Source of the DNA: CAYMEK01 sp964389305
GTDB lineage: Bacteria; Spirochaetota; Spirochaetia; SZUA-6; DRHE01
Length of the DNA stretch: 42,755 nt
Direction: 5' to 3'
NCBI GenBank assembly: GCA_964389305.1
Contig: CAYMEK010000037.1
Coordinates: 1 to 42,755, forward strand
Below the pieces are notes generated by a model. The model saw nothing but the letters and a program-made list of their open reading frames with translations. It had not been told where the DNA came from and made no database searches. The stretch's first letter is position 1, and each line of letters begins with the position of its first letter. The position numbers and the translations under genes are program-made. Below are positions 15,893-24,124 of this stretch, piece after piece.

Positions 15893-16729
15893 TTAGGGGA
15901 ATAACAGCAGGCTGGCCAGCCAGCTTCCCGCCAGTGCGGCCGTAACCAGGGCGTTGCGCAGCAGGGGCGGCCCGTAGGGCAGACGGTGAAGCGACGTACG
16001 CGGATTTTTCCGGCCTACCCCCCGGGATTCGAGAGTCATGGCCAGGGTCGGGATGCGGCGGATCGATAGAATCAACACCGAGGTCAGGGTCGGTATACCG
16101 CCGGCCAGGCGCCTTCGCAGGCCGCAGCCGGCTCGCCTGCGCTGCTCAGGGCGGGCGCTCTCGACAGTTCGCCCTGTAGTCTGCGATCGCCGGGCGCCTT
16201 CACCGGCCGAACGCAGCAGGTGGGCTTGCTGCACCTGATCGTACAGGGTGCCGAAATAAGGGATATACTCCAGGGCGATGCTTATTACCATGGCCAAGTT
16301 AAACGGCAGGCCGAACCAACGAAAGGCCAGAACGAGAGAATCGGGATCGGTGCTGCGCAGAAACAAGAAGAAGATCAGTGAAATACCTGTGAACCGCACC
16401 ACCAAACGGGCCGCTTCGGCCAGCCCGCCAAGAGAAACCAGAGTGAAACCCCGGACGGCCAAAAGCGCGGGACCCTGGCGGTAGAAGGGTGGAGTCAGCA
16501 CAAGTACCAGAATCAGGATGGGCAGAATCAGGCGGATCGGCTGCAGCGTGTCCTTCAGACCCAGAAATACGACGGACAATATCGAGACGACAGCCAGATA
16601 TAGACAGAGTTGGGAGATCCGCATGGGGAGGAAGAAGGTAAGCACCAGCAGCGGCAGTAGGGCGATCTTGCCTCGCGGGTCGTAGCGGTGAAGTGCGCTG
16701 CTGCCGGGCTTGTAGAAACTTCCGGTCAT
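15893..16729 (-). CDS. ecfT: ECF transporter transmembrane subunit EcfT
   Basis: A 278-aa integral membrane protein with hydrophobic segments near residues 24-75, 92-125, 135-160 and at the C-terminus. The two coupling motifs that contact the ATPases are visible as QQAHLLRSAGE and LESRGVGRKN. Between them lies an Arg/Gln-rich insert (about residues 178-205, RSQTTGRTVESARPEQRRR) longer than usual. The ATG overlaps the ecfA stop as ATGA. It couples ATP hydrolysis to S-component toppling. Confidence 0.9.
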   Translation of the reverse strand: MTGSFYKPGSSALHRYDPRGKIALLPLLVLTFFLPMRISQLCLYLAVVSILSVVFLGLKDTLQPIRLILPILILVLVLTPPFYRQGPALLAVRGFTLVSLGGLAEAARLVVRFTGISLIFFLFLRSTDPDSLVLAFRWFGLPFNLAMVISIALEYIPYFGTLYDQVQQAHLLRSAGEGARRSQTTGRTVESARPEQRRRAGCGLRRRLAGGIPTLTSVLILSIRRIPTLAMTLESRGVGRKNPRTSLHRLPYGPPLLRNALVTAALAGSWLASLLLFP

Positions 16730-18186
16730 ACCAGCCGTCCCTCACTCAGATACAGCACCCGGTCGGCTAATGCGTCGGCCAGGCGCTGATCGTGAGTTAT
16801 AAACAACAAAGAGCAGTCGGGCTTCTGAAAGATCCGGACCATCTCGGCGAAATCAATGACCCCGAGCCCGGAGTCTCCCTCGTCAATGATCACCAGCGGG
16901 CGATCGAGCAGGTAGTAGACCGCCGCCTGCAGTCTTTTACGGGCCCCGTAGCTCATCAGCGACGGGGGCGTTTCGGTATCCGGAAGATGAAACAGGCCGG
17001 CGGCCCGTTCGACCCGCCGTTTGATCTCCTCGGCATCCAGGGCCATTTGCCTCAATCCGAGGGACAGCTCCTCGAATATAGTTGGCAGAAATATCTGCAG
17101 GTCCGGATCCTGAAACAAGTACCCGGTAAAGCGATGCAGGACGGCCCGGTCAGCCGGTCCCAACTCTTTTCCCTCTCGAATCCTGATCGATCCTCGCCGG
17201 GGTGAGAGCAAGCCGCACAGTATTCGGGCCAGGGTGGATTTGCCCGAGCCGTTGCCTCCCACCAGGGCCGCGGTCCGGCCGGGATACAGGCGCAGCTCCT
17301 CGACCGCCAGCCTGAACGGCCGGCCTTCCCCCTGTCCACCGGTTTCGTAATGAAACTCTATATCCGTGGCTTCAAGAATGGGCTCGACTCCGTGCGGCTC
17401 GGTTTCCTGAGACGGTTTTTTCAGCTTTTCCTCGGGCAGCACGAATCCCTTTTCCACGAGCAGCTCGTGAAAACCGCGGCTTCCCGGCTTCTGCCTGATT
17501 TTGTTTATTCCGACGTCTTCCAGGAGAAAAATGTCACTAACCCGATTGCGGAACAGATCGTGCCATTTGGCGGAGAGGATCAGGGCGGTACGGTTGCGCC
17601 GTCCGAGCAGAGCCATCAGCTTATCCTTCGTGTCGGCGTCCAGCTCCTCCAGGGTCTCGTCCAGAAGCCACAACCGCGGATCCACGGCCAGAATACAGGC
17701 GATAAGCAGCTTCTTTTTCTCACCGCCGGAGAGAGTGTGGGGATTTCGCCTGCGATACGCTTCAAGGCCCAATTCGGCCAGTGCGTTCCGGATCCGTTTT
17801 TCGATATCCTCCCGGGATACGGCCAGAGATTCCAGGGCGAAGGCGACCTCGGAGTCGCAACGAGAGAGGAATAGCTGTTCCCCTGGGTTTTGAAAAACCA
17901 ACCCGACCTCCTCCAGCAGCTCGTAAGGCCGCTGGTGCAGCAGTTCCAGTGCTCCCAGCAGGATCCGCCCCTCAAGCTCTCCGCCTGAAAAACGCGGAAC
18001 CAGTCCGGCCAGTATTCTGCACAACGTGGTCTTGCCGAAGTCCGGCTTAGCAAGCAGCAGGCCTGTACAGCCTCGTGGAAGCTCTAGATTCAGATCAGAA
18101 AATAACGATCGGGTAGCCAATCCCGGGTACTCGGGATAGCGAAATGAAAGATTCAGGATGCTGAGAAGCGGGGTGCCGGTACTCAC
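16726..18186 (-). CDS. ecfA: EcfA1-EcfA2 fused double ATPase of ECF importer
   Basis: A 486-aa protein with two ABC ATPase domains. N-half: P-loop A46-KPDF-GKT (first Gly replaced by Ala), Q-loop FQNPGEQ, signature LSGGE (152-156), Walker B LLDE (176-177). C-half: canonical GGNGSGKST (310-318), FQDPDLQ, degenerate signature MSYGA (411-415), Walker B IIDE (435-436) and H-switch THD (His465). A head-to-tail pairing would put the altered P-loop and altered signature in one composite site and leave the other site canonical. The start is GTG with an AAGGAT site. It is first in the ecfA-ecfT-S-yggS operon. Confidence 0.92.
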   Translation of the reverse strand: MSTGTPLLSILNLSFRYPEYPGLATRSLFSDLNLELPRGCTGLLLAKPDFGKTTLCRILAGLVPRFSGGELEGRILLGALELLHQRPYELLEEVGLVFQNPGEQLFLSRCDSEVAFALESLAVSREDIEKRIRNALAELGLEAYRRRNPHTLSGGEKKKLLIACILAVDPRLWLLDETLEELDADTKDKLMALLGRRNRTALILSAKWHDLFRNRVSDIFLLEDVGINKIRQKPGSRGFHELLVEKGFVLPEEKLKKPSQETEPHGVEPILEATDIEFHYETGGQGEGRPFRLAVEELRLYPGRTAALVGGNGSGKSTLARILCGLLSPRRGSIRIREGKELGPADRAVLHRFTGYLFQDPDLQIFLPTIFEELSLGLRQMALDAEEIKRRVERAAGLFHLPDTETPPSLMSYGARKRLQAAVYYLLDRPLVIIDEGDSGLGVIDFAEMVRIFQKPDCSLLFITHDQRLADALADRVLYLSEGRLV

Positions 18187-18262
18187 GGATCATCCTTATA
18201 CGGAATTTGGAAATTTCTTGACTATTTTCGTAACCTTTTATTATATTTTTATTGACAATTTC

Positions 18263-18332
18263 CTCCTTAGTTTTTGAGCCCGTGGCTAAAAGGACCCCCC
18301 TCCTAATGCTGCGGGCTTCTTTTTGTCGCAGC
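18263..18332 (-). promoter_or_regulatory. structured leader between hisG and ecfA
   Basis: On the minus strand GCTGCG/CGCAGC (18332-18327 with 18313-18308) and AGCCCG/CGGGCT (18317-18312 with 18282-18277) can each form a 6-bp stem. They share bases 18312-18313, so they compete. The second stem encloses a minor AGGA/TCCT hairpin with a G6 loop, and is followed by CAAAAACTAAGGAGG. This tail resembles the 3' end of preQ1-I riboswitches, but the rest of that aptamer is not present. A ligand-responsive leader for the ECF importer is possible. No U-tract terminator follows. Confidence 0.35.
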
Positions 18333-18352
18333 ATATCCACCAGGGCGTTTTT

Positions 18353-19252
18353 TCAGGCTATACGGTCCTGACTGCCTACAGATTTATTCAGGGAGTACTC
18401 GATGATCCCCTCTGCACCCAGCTCGATCAGTCTGGGAATGATTTCCCGCACTACGGCTTCCGCAACCATCGATTCTACAGCGAACCAGTTTATCTTGTAC
18501 AGCTTGGATATCGTCGGCGCTGTAATGCAGGGCAGTATCTTCACCACCGCATCCAGCCTGTCCTCCGGAACGTTCATCTTGAGACCCACCAGATTTTCCG
18601 CATTCAAGGCGCCTCGCAGCAACAGAGCAATCTGCCGGATCTTCTGCCGCTTCCAGGGATCGTGCAGGCTCTTGGGGTTGGCGATGAGCTTGGTGTTGCT
18701 CTCTAAAAGCGTATGAATTATCTTCAATCCGTGCGCCCGGATCGTGGAGCCCGTCTCGGTTACCTCCACGATAGCGTCCACCAGTCCTTCTACTGCCTTT
18801 GCCTCGGTGGCGCCCCAGGAGAACTCTACTTCAACCGGGATGTTCCTCTCGGCGAAGTAGCGCCTGGTGAAGTTCACCAGCTCGGTGGAGATCCTCTTCC
18901 CCGAGCAATCCTTGAGAGCTTTTATCTTCGAATCCACGGGAACGGCCAGGACCCAGCTCGCCTTCTTCGCGGTCGCCTTGGAGTAAACCAGATCCGCGAC
19001 CATCTCCACTGCCGATTCGTTTTCCAGAACCCAGTCCAATCCGGTCAATCCTACATCCAGCACCCCGCTTTCCACGTAACGAGCCATCTCCTGAGCGCGC
19101 ACCAACGCACAGCTTATCTCCTGATCGTCGATCGACGGAAAGTAATTCCTGGAGGATATGTTTATACGCCAACCTGCCTTGTTGAACAGCTCGATCGTAG
19201 CCTGCTCCAGGCTGCCCTTGGGGATTCCCAGCTTCAGTCGCTTCCTGTCCAT
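18353..19252 (-). CDS. hisG: HisG, ATP phosphoribosyltransferase (long form)
   Basis: A 299-aa enzyme for the first step of histidine synthesis (ATP + PRPP). The N-terminal GIPKGSLEQAT and the PRPP loop VEVTETGSTIRAHG are clear. The length and the C-terminal ACT-like domain (about residues 215-290, GLKMNVPEDRLDAVVKILP) identify the long, histidine-feedback-regulated form that does not need HisZ. It follows hisI by one base. The remaining his genes are elsewhere. Confidence 0.96.
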   Translation of the reverse strand: MDRKRLKLGIPKGSLEQATIELFNKAGWRINISSRNYFPSIDDQEISCALVRAQEMARYVESGVLDVGLTGLDWVLENESAVEMVADLVYSKATAKKASWVLAVPVDSKIKALKDCSGKRISTELVNFTRRYFAERNIPVEVEFSWGATEAKAVEGLVDAIVEVTETGSTIRAHGLKIIHTLLESNTKLIANPKSLHDPWKRQKIRQIALLLRGALNAENLVGLKMNVPEDRLDAVVKILPCITAPTISKLYKINWFAVESMVAEAVVREIIPRLIELGAEGIIEYSLNKSVGSQDRIA

Positions 19253-19253
19253 C

Positions 19254-19634
19254 TCACCTGTCTCCGTACTTCATTTTCGGATCGAATATTTTCTCGCCGT
19301 CGATCACCGCCTCCCGGCCGCGAATCACGGTGAAAAAACAGCTCCGGTAGCCGGTATGGCAAGCTGCGCCTCCAAGCTGATGGACTTTGAGCAATACGCA
19401 ATCGCTGTCGCAATCGATGCGTATCTCCTTGATCTCCTGGGTATTGCCGCTGCTTTCCCCCTTCTTCCAGAGGGTTTTTCTGGAGCGGGACCAGTAATGG
19501 GCTGTCCCGGTTTGAAGTGTCTTTTCCCAAGCCTCGCGGTTCATAAAGGCCAGCATCAGCACCTCTCCGCTTTTGAAATCCTGGGCTATCGCGGGCACTA
19601 GCCCGCTCATTTTGTCGAAATCCGGCTCGATCAT
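19254..19634 (-). CDS. hisI: HisI, phosphoribosyl-AMP cyclohydrolase
   Basis: A 126-aa single-domain enzyme for the third step of histidine synthesis, opening the adenine ring. The zinc/magnesium site is visible as RIDCDSDC and ACHTGYRSC, and the GYWSRSR-type loop appears as HYWSRSRKTLWKKGESSGN. It lacks the HisE domain that is fused in enterics. The ATG has a GGAGGG site. It is paired with hisG as a two-gene leftward unit. Confidence 0.97.
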   Translation of the reverse strand: MIEPDFDKMSGLVPAIAQDFKSGEVLMLAFMNREAWEKTLQTGTAHYWSRSRKTLWKKGESSGNTQEIKEIRIDCDSDCVLLKVHQLGGAACHTGYRSCFFTVIRGREAVIDGEKIFDPKMKYGDR

Positions 19635-19707
19635 AGTATTCCGCCCTCCGGGTGCTTATTTTTTTTCACGGTTCCTAAGGATTTAGAACAGAGGAGATAA
19701 GGAACAA

Positions 19708-19728
19708 CTCAAGAAGCAGCAACTCGAG
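19708..19728 (-). terminator. weak terminator-like hairpin after the 64-aa gene
   Basis: On the minus strand CTCGAG pairs with CTTGAG (one G-U) around a 9-base loop, just after the stop of the 64-aa gene, and is followed by a T-rich tract TTGTTCCTTATC. The stem is short, so termination would be inefficient. Confidence 0.3.
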
Positions 19729-19738
19729 CCCCACTCTC

Positions 19739-19933
19739 CTACTTATTTATTCGATACTGTACTTTCTGCGTCTCGGGTTTTGCCTCATACAAGAACGTGA
19801 GCAGCACGATGATGTTGTGCTCCATCACGACCAGCGATTGCTCGAAATCGTTGATCGTCGGCTTGTATACTTCAATCCAGTTGTTTACGTCTCGCTGGAC
19901 AGTCTGGTAATCCCCCTGAAAAATTTTCACCAT
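19739..19933 (-). CDS. 64-aa conserved-looking small protein
   Basis: Starts MVKIFQGDYQTVQRDVNNWI, with a GGAG ribosome-binding site eight bases before the ATG. The predicted fold is strand-helix-strand(-strand): a KIFQGD strand, a helix around VQRDVNNWI, then SLVVMEH and hydrophobic IIVLLTFLYEA. It looks like a small soluble alpha/beta protein. It lies upstream of hisI on the same strand, separated by about 100 bp with a weak terminator. Function unknown. Confidence 0.6.
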   Translation of the reverse strand: MVKIFQGDYQTVQRDVNNWIEVYKPTINDFEQSLVVMEHNIIVLLTFLYEAKPETQKVQYRINK

Positions 19934-20066
19934 GAGCCGCTCCGCAGGTCATCTTACTGCCCGTTACAGTATCAGGGTATCCTGCCTTGCGTCAACCGGC
20001 AGCGCCTGATGCGCCCCGGTGGAAGCGATCTTGATAAAGAACGTAAAAGCACGGAAAATAGCGAAT

Positions 20067-20918
20067 ATGAACGAGACAGCCTGGATTCTTTCAGAAAACG
20101 ATTTGCTGTTTGTAATACGCACGCTCATGCCGGGTTATCGGGAGCAGGGACGGATGATCAAAATACTTCAAGAAGATGCAGATATCCTGGAGGGAATGTT
20201 GGCCGATGATAAGCTGTTTCGAATTCTCGTTGACGATCCGCAATCCCTGGTCCGGGTCTCTCCGCAACTTTTTTTTACCGTGCTGCTGAATCAGGTCAAA
20301 TTCGAGTTGAAGGAACGGTCCTATACGGTCGAGACCGGTTTCGGAAGTCCAGCCCTGGTGTTCGACAGCGGCAAGGTCGTTCGATTTCTCGAAAACAGGC
20401 GCATGCGAAACTACCTGGCAGATATGTTGGCCTCGTTTGTGCGCATTAACAGCTTTACGATCCCGGTGCGGATTCGCAAGGGAATATGGAGGAAGTACCG
20501 TTTCAGTGATTTCGACATCGACAGCCTTATCCGCTACAGCGAGATCCTGGCGGAAGAACAACGTTTTCCTTCCTACAAAAGAATCGCTGATATCTGCCTG
20601 TTTACCCGCGGTGTGTTTCCCGATTTCTTGGAAGGCAGAACCGTCGGCGCGCCGCGGGATAAACAATCCGCGTCCCGGCTTGCAGGCAAGGACAAAGAGG
20701 AGCTGGAGAAATACGGGACTCGTTTCTACAGGGCTGCCGCCGAGTACGCAGAGCTCATGGAGCGGTATCGATCGAGCCCCTTAGAGCAGGAGCGACTACA
20801 GGGGACCGTACAGGTGTTACAGTATCTCTCCGAGCATTTCGTCCTGGCAGTGAAACCACTGTCCATCATGGCCAGCCGTTATCTCGAGCCATTCAAGGAG
20901 GAGCTGTTTCTGCAGTGA
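20067..20918 (+). CDS. conserved hypothetical cytoplasmic protein
   Basis: A 283-aa, mostly helical, charged protein. Residues 1-100 contain LSENDLLFVIRTLMPGYRE and RVSPQLFFTVLLNQ, a type of segment seen in uncharacterised bacterial proteins. It has no signal peptide and no known catalytic motif. The frame is open back to GTG 20019, but ATG 20067 (MNETAWILSEND) is the better protein start; neither has a strong ribosome-binding site. It is followed 49 bp later by a 96-aa gene in the same direction. Confidence 0.75.
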   Translation: MNETAWILSENDLLFVIRTLMPGYREQGRMIKILQEDADILEGMLADDKLFRILVDDPQSLVRVSPQLFFTVLLNQVKFELKERSYTVETGFGSPALVFDSGKVVRFLENRRMRNYLADMLASFVRINSFTIPVRIRKGIWRKYRFSDFDIDSLIRYSEILAEEQRFPSYKRIADICLFTRGVFPDFLEGRTVGAPRDKQSASRLAGKDKEELEKYGTRFYRAAAEYAELMERYRSSPLEQERLQGTVQVLQYLSEHFVLAVKPLSIMASRYLEPFKEELFLQ

Positions 20919-20967
20919 CGGGCAGCGATAACAGAGTATTCCAATGGTGTAAGGAGGAGCACCGGAT

Positions 20968-21258
20968 ATGACAGCAGAGGACCGTTCCAAGCTGCAGTCG
21001 CTTATCGGCGAGCTGAACAGCTTGAAGTCCCGCCAGCCGGAGGAGTCCAAGTTCAAGGACTGGAAGGAGAAGGTGGAAAAGAAGCTGGAAGAAGCGTTCG
21101 GGAAGGGCTCGGAACAGCTCGCCCGCTTCCGGAGAATACGCTTCTTCAGTTTCAGCCGTTCCGGCAGAAACAAGGAGGCATCCCTTTCGGAGACCGAGCG
21201 GCGTGAATACCTGCAGGGACTGGACGAAGCGGGGAGAACCCTGCGGCGCTACCTATGA
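20968..21258 (+). CDS. small charged helical protein
   Basis: 96 aa, with a strong AAGGAGG site before the ATG. It is highly charged and predicted all-helical. The segment KFKDWKEKVEKKLEEAFG ... EQLARFRRIRF resembles the 'WK...E..L...FG..S.....F..I.F' helical module found at the ends of some DUF4145/AbiTii-like proteins; that resemblance is from memory and unproven. It probably forms a unit with the 283-aa gene upstream. Confidence 0.7.
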   Translation: MTAEDRSKLQSLIGELNSLKSRQPEESKFKDWKEKVEKKLEEAFGKGSEQLARFRRIRFFSFSRSGRNKEASLSETERREYLQGLDEAGRTLRRYL

Positions 21259-21372
21259 GCGGGTAGTATGTCACCGTCACTGTCGGCTCAGAGGTACAAG
21301 ACCGCTGTCCGCAGCGCGTTGCAGGTAAACGCGAGATAGCTCCCATCGAGTGCCGGCTGGCTTCTGGTGTGC

Positions 21373-21451
21373 TAAAATGAGGAGGGCCCCCAGGTAAAGG
21401 AGGTGGAAACCCCGGGGGCCCTGTTGTTTGTGTTATCTTTTTAAAACAACA
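21373..21451 (+). ncRNA. tandem hairpins with SD-displaying loop; possible small RNA
   Basis: The 332-bp gap 21259-21590 has no credible gene. It contains AGGGCCCCC (21383-21391) pairing perfectly with GGGGGCCCT (21414-21422), extended by GGT/ACC, so the apical loop presents AAAGGAGGTG, a perfect complement of the usual 16S rRNA 3' end. A second AT-rich hairpin, TGTTGTTT/AAACAACA (21422-21429 with 21444-21451), follows with a T-run in its loop. An extended -10 TGCTAAAAT (21370-21378) would start transcription at the first stem. Alternatives are a terminator of the upstream genes or a leader of the 413-aa gene. Confidence 0.4.
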
Positions 21452-21590
21452 TACAGGAAAAAAAGTTACAGGTTTAAGTAAATTTATTTAAAAAATTGTA
21501 TAAATTCCCATTTTTGACCTGAAGCACGTGATATGATTACGTTAGAAGCGGAAGCTGCCCTCGTTATGAGTGCACTGACGGTTTGCAGTT

Positions 21591-22832
21591 ATGGAACGAT
21601 CGCTTGAAGGGTACGGTGACAGAGTCTTGCAGAGGATGCTGGACCGGGAGATCGTCCTGCAGGAGGAGATGAACGAGCAGGATCTTCTATATTCCGGACT
21701 CAAGGACATCGATATGGTGCTGGAGCTGATATCGGTGAAGCTGGCGATCTCCAACCATCTGCTGGATCGTTTCGATCCCGGCAGGCCTGCTTCCGAAAGC
21801 GAGAGGCATTCGCCGTCCGAGGTCATTCGAGAGAAGGCGGCTGAGGCAGTGAGGTTGCTGGAAGAGCTGCGCGGACTGAATATCTCCGAAGATCAGAAAG
21901 ATCAGATCAGTGAGGCACCGGGTTATGGGGAGATGCGGGAGCAACTGCAGGAGTTCATACTCAAAGGCGGCGGCGGGTTTCTCGAATCCAGGGTCGAGGA
22001 TGAACGCAAGCTCAAGACGCTGGCCCGGGCGATCCTCGAGTCGGTTCGCAAGTTCATTTCTCCCGACGACCGCTACCAGCAGGCATTCAAGACCGAAAAT
22101 CTTCCGCCGCTGCTCCGCCGTCTGGTGAACTTCTTCCTCCCGGTGCTGGCTCGAGAATGGCAAAAGGACCCGCCTTACGGGATTGAGGAGGGAGGAGAAC
22201 AACTGCTGTCGGCCGGACGCATGAAGATGCCTCTGTCCCAAGCCATCCACTACCTGGAAAACGAAGTTCTACCCGGGCTGCATCAACAGCTCGAAGAACA
22301 GCCGGGAAATCGGGAGCTGCAGGGCCGTGTAGCCCTGGTGAGGGACAAACTGCGGGAGTATAAAAGCATAACCCTTCGGCCGCGCGCCACGCCGATCAAT
22401 CTGGAAAAGGGATTTTACACGGATTGGATCAGCCAATACACGGCCGAGGGGGAGCTGCTGGTTACCGTATCGCTACCCGTAACCTTCCGATCCGAAACCA
22501 ATCTGGACAGGATGAGGGAGCTGGTGCAAACGGAGCTGATCCGCAGACTGGCGGGTAAAGGCATCTGCTCGGCCCTGGACGAGGACTACCGGTTTCGCAA
22601 GAGCCTGAACAGCGGGCGCCGAGGCAGTTCACGCCTGCCGAGCTTCAAGCTCGATATCCGCAAAGGGTTCCAGGAGCTGAAGAAGCTCTACCCCGCCTTG
22701 AGGCGCCTGGAGGATCGAAGAGAGTTCGCCAGGCTGGTCGATATGGTCGAGAGGAGCGGAAAACGAACGGCCCTGAGGGCGATAGAAGGAATCATTCAGG
22801 GCGAAGAGCGGAACCCGATTCAGCTCCCGTAA
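21591..22832 (+). CDS. hypothetical helical protein, 413 aa
   Basis: A soluble, Glu/Arg/Leu-rich protein that is mainly helical. Residues about 1-150 are coiled-coil-like, 155-200 hold a hydrophobic patch (PPLLRRLVNFFLPVLAREW), and the C-terminal third has a mixed alpha/beta segment (GELLVTVSLPVTFRSET). No catalytic or binding motif is recognised. The start MERSLEGYGDRVLQ lacks a clear ribosome-binding site. It stands alone between the hairpin region and the GNAT-like gene. Confidence 0.75.
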   Translation: MERSLEGYGDRVLQRMLDREIVLQEEMNEQDLLYSGLKDIDMVLELISVKLAISNHLLDRFDPGRPASESERHSPSEVIREKAAEAVRLLEELRGLNISEDQKDQISEAPGYGEMREQLQEFILKGGGGFLESRVEDERKLKTLARAILESVRKFISPDDRYQQAFKTENLPPLLRRLVNFFLPVLAREWQKDPPYGIEEGGEQLLSAGRMKMPLSQAIHYLENEVLPGLHQQLEEQPGNRELQGRVALVRDKLREYKSITLRPRATPINLEKGFYTDWISQYTAEGELLVTVSLPVTFRSETNLDRMRELVQTELIRRLAGKGICSALDEDYRFRKSLNSGRRGSSRLPSFKLDIRKGFQELKKLYPALRRLEDRREFARLVDMVERSGKRTALRAIEGIIQGEERNPIQLP

Positions 22833-22966
22833 CCGCCAAGCTCAGAGACGGCCGTGCGCTACGACGGCGCGATGCTCCGCGTCGGCCGGACGATTATGCT
22901 CGGCCGAAATATTGCAATGTTGGCGCAGGTGTTGTATCAAAGTAGGAGGCGAAAGCAAGGGAGCGA

Positions 22967-24088
22967 ATGAGCGTCACCATCTACGAGGTCGAAAACAAGA
23001 AAGATCTGGCGAGATTCATTAAATTTCCCTTCGCCTTATACAAGAAGAACAGATACTGGGTCCCTCCTCTCCTCCTCGACGAGTGGAACACGCTGCAAAA
23101 GGAAAAGAACCCGGCTTTTAAACACTGCAGAGTCAAGCTCTACCTGGCTGAGCAAAACGGAAGGCTTGCGGGCCGCGTCGCCGGCATCATCAACGATAAG
23201 TTCATAGATAAATGGAAGGAGAGGTATTGCAGGTTCGGCTGGTTCGATTTCATCGATGATCGGGAGGTCTCCGCGGCCCTTCTGCAGGCGGTGGAGAGTT
23301 GGGCCAGGGAGGAAGGGATGAGTGCCGTGCACGGTCCCCTGGGTTTTACCGACCTGGACAGGGAGGGAATGCTGGTGGAAGGGTTCGAGGAGCTTGGCAC
23401 GATGTCCTCTCTGTATAATCACCCTTACTATCCCCAGCACCTGGAATCTCTCGGTTACCACAAGGACGTGGACTGGGTGGAGTTTGAAATCAAGGCGCCC
23501 GAACAGATACCCGAAAAAGCGCTTCGCCTGCAGACCCTGGTACTCCAGAGAAGCAAATTAAAGATCGTGCGAGGGCGAAAAAAGCTTTTTCTCAGCTACG
23601 CAAAAGGTATGTTCGAGCTGGTGAATGAGGCGTATAACGACCTCTACGGGTACGTCCCCCTGACCGAAGAGCAGGTCGCAACCTACGTCAAGCAGTATTT
23701 TGGATTTTTAAATGTAGACTACATAAAGATCGTCACCGACGAAAACGATGCGATCGTGGCCTGCGGCCTGGCCATGCCCTCGCTGTCCCGCGCCCTTCAA
23801 CGGTCGCGAGGACGGCTGCTGCCCTTTGGATTCATTCACCTGTTGTGGGCGTTGAAGTTTTCCAAATATATCGACTTCCTGCTGGTGGCGATCAGACCGG
23901 ACTACCAGGCCCGCGGCCTCACCGCCATCCTTATGACCGAGATCACCAGGAACGCCATCGCGAATGGCATTCGCAGCGCAGAAACGAATCCAGAGCTGGA
24001 GTTCAACACCCAGGTACAGGCGATCTGGAAACACTACGACGCCCGGCAGCATAAGCGCAGGCGCTGCTACATCAAGACCTTGGCTTAG
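22967..24088 (+). CDS. GNAT-like N-acetyltransferase-fold protein
   Basis: 373 aa. The layout is two GNAT-like halves: N-terminal AGRVAGIINDKFIDKW followed by a helix, and C-terminal LLVAIRPDYQARGLTAILMT, where the V-x-P-x-x-[QR]-x-x-G pattern of the acyl-CoA pyrophosphate loop is visible, followed by SAETNPELEFN as in this uncharacterised family. The signature HGPLGFTDLDREGMLVEG is distinctive. The start MSVTIYEVEN is preceded by GGAGGCGAAAGCAAGGGAG. Substrate unknown. It converges on the acyltransferase gene with 36 bp between. Confidence 0.82.
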   Translation: MSVTIYEVENKKDLARFIKFPFALYKKNRYWVPPLLLDEWNTLQKEKNPAFKHCRVKLYLAEQNGRLAGRVAGIINDKFIDKWKERYCRFGWFDFIDDREVSAALLQAVESWAREEGMSAVHGPLGFTDLDREGMLVEGFEELGTMSSLYNHPYYPQHLESLGYHKDVDWVEFEIKAPEQIPEKALRLQTLVLQRSKLKIVRGRKKLFLSYAKGMFELVNEAYNDLYGYVPLTEEQVATYVKQYFGFLNVDYIKIVTDENDAIVACGLAMPSLSRALQRSRGRLLPFGFIHLLWALKFSKYIDFLLVAIRPDYQARGLTAILMTEITRNAIANGIRSAETNPELEFNTQVQAIWKHYDARQHKRRRCYIKTLA

Positions 24089-24124
24089 ACCTTCAGACCA
24101 GAGCAAACCACATCAGGCCAACGC

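Noticed and set aside
18263..18332. Complete preQ1-I riboswitch
   Set aside because: Only the CAAAAACTAAGG tail matches; the compact P1/L1 core of about 34 nt cannot be formed.
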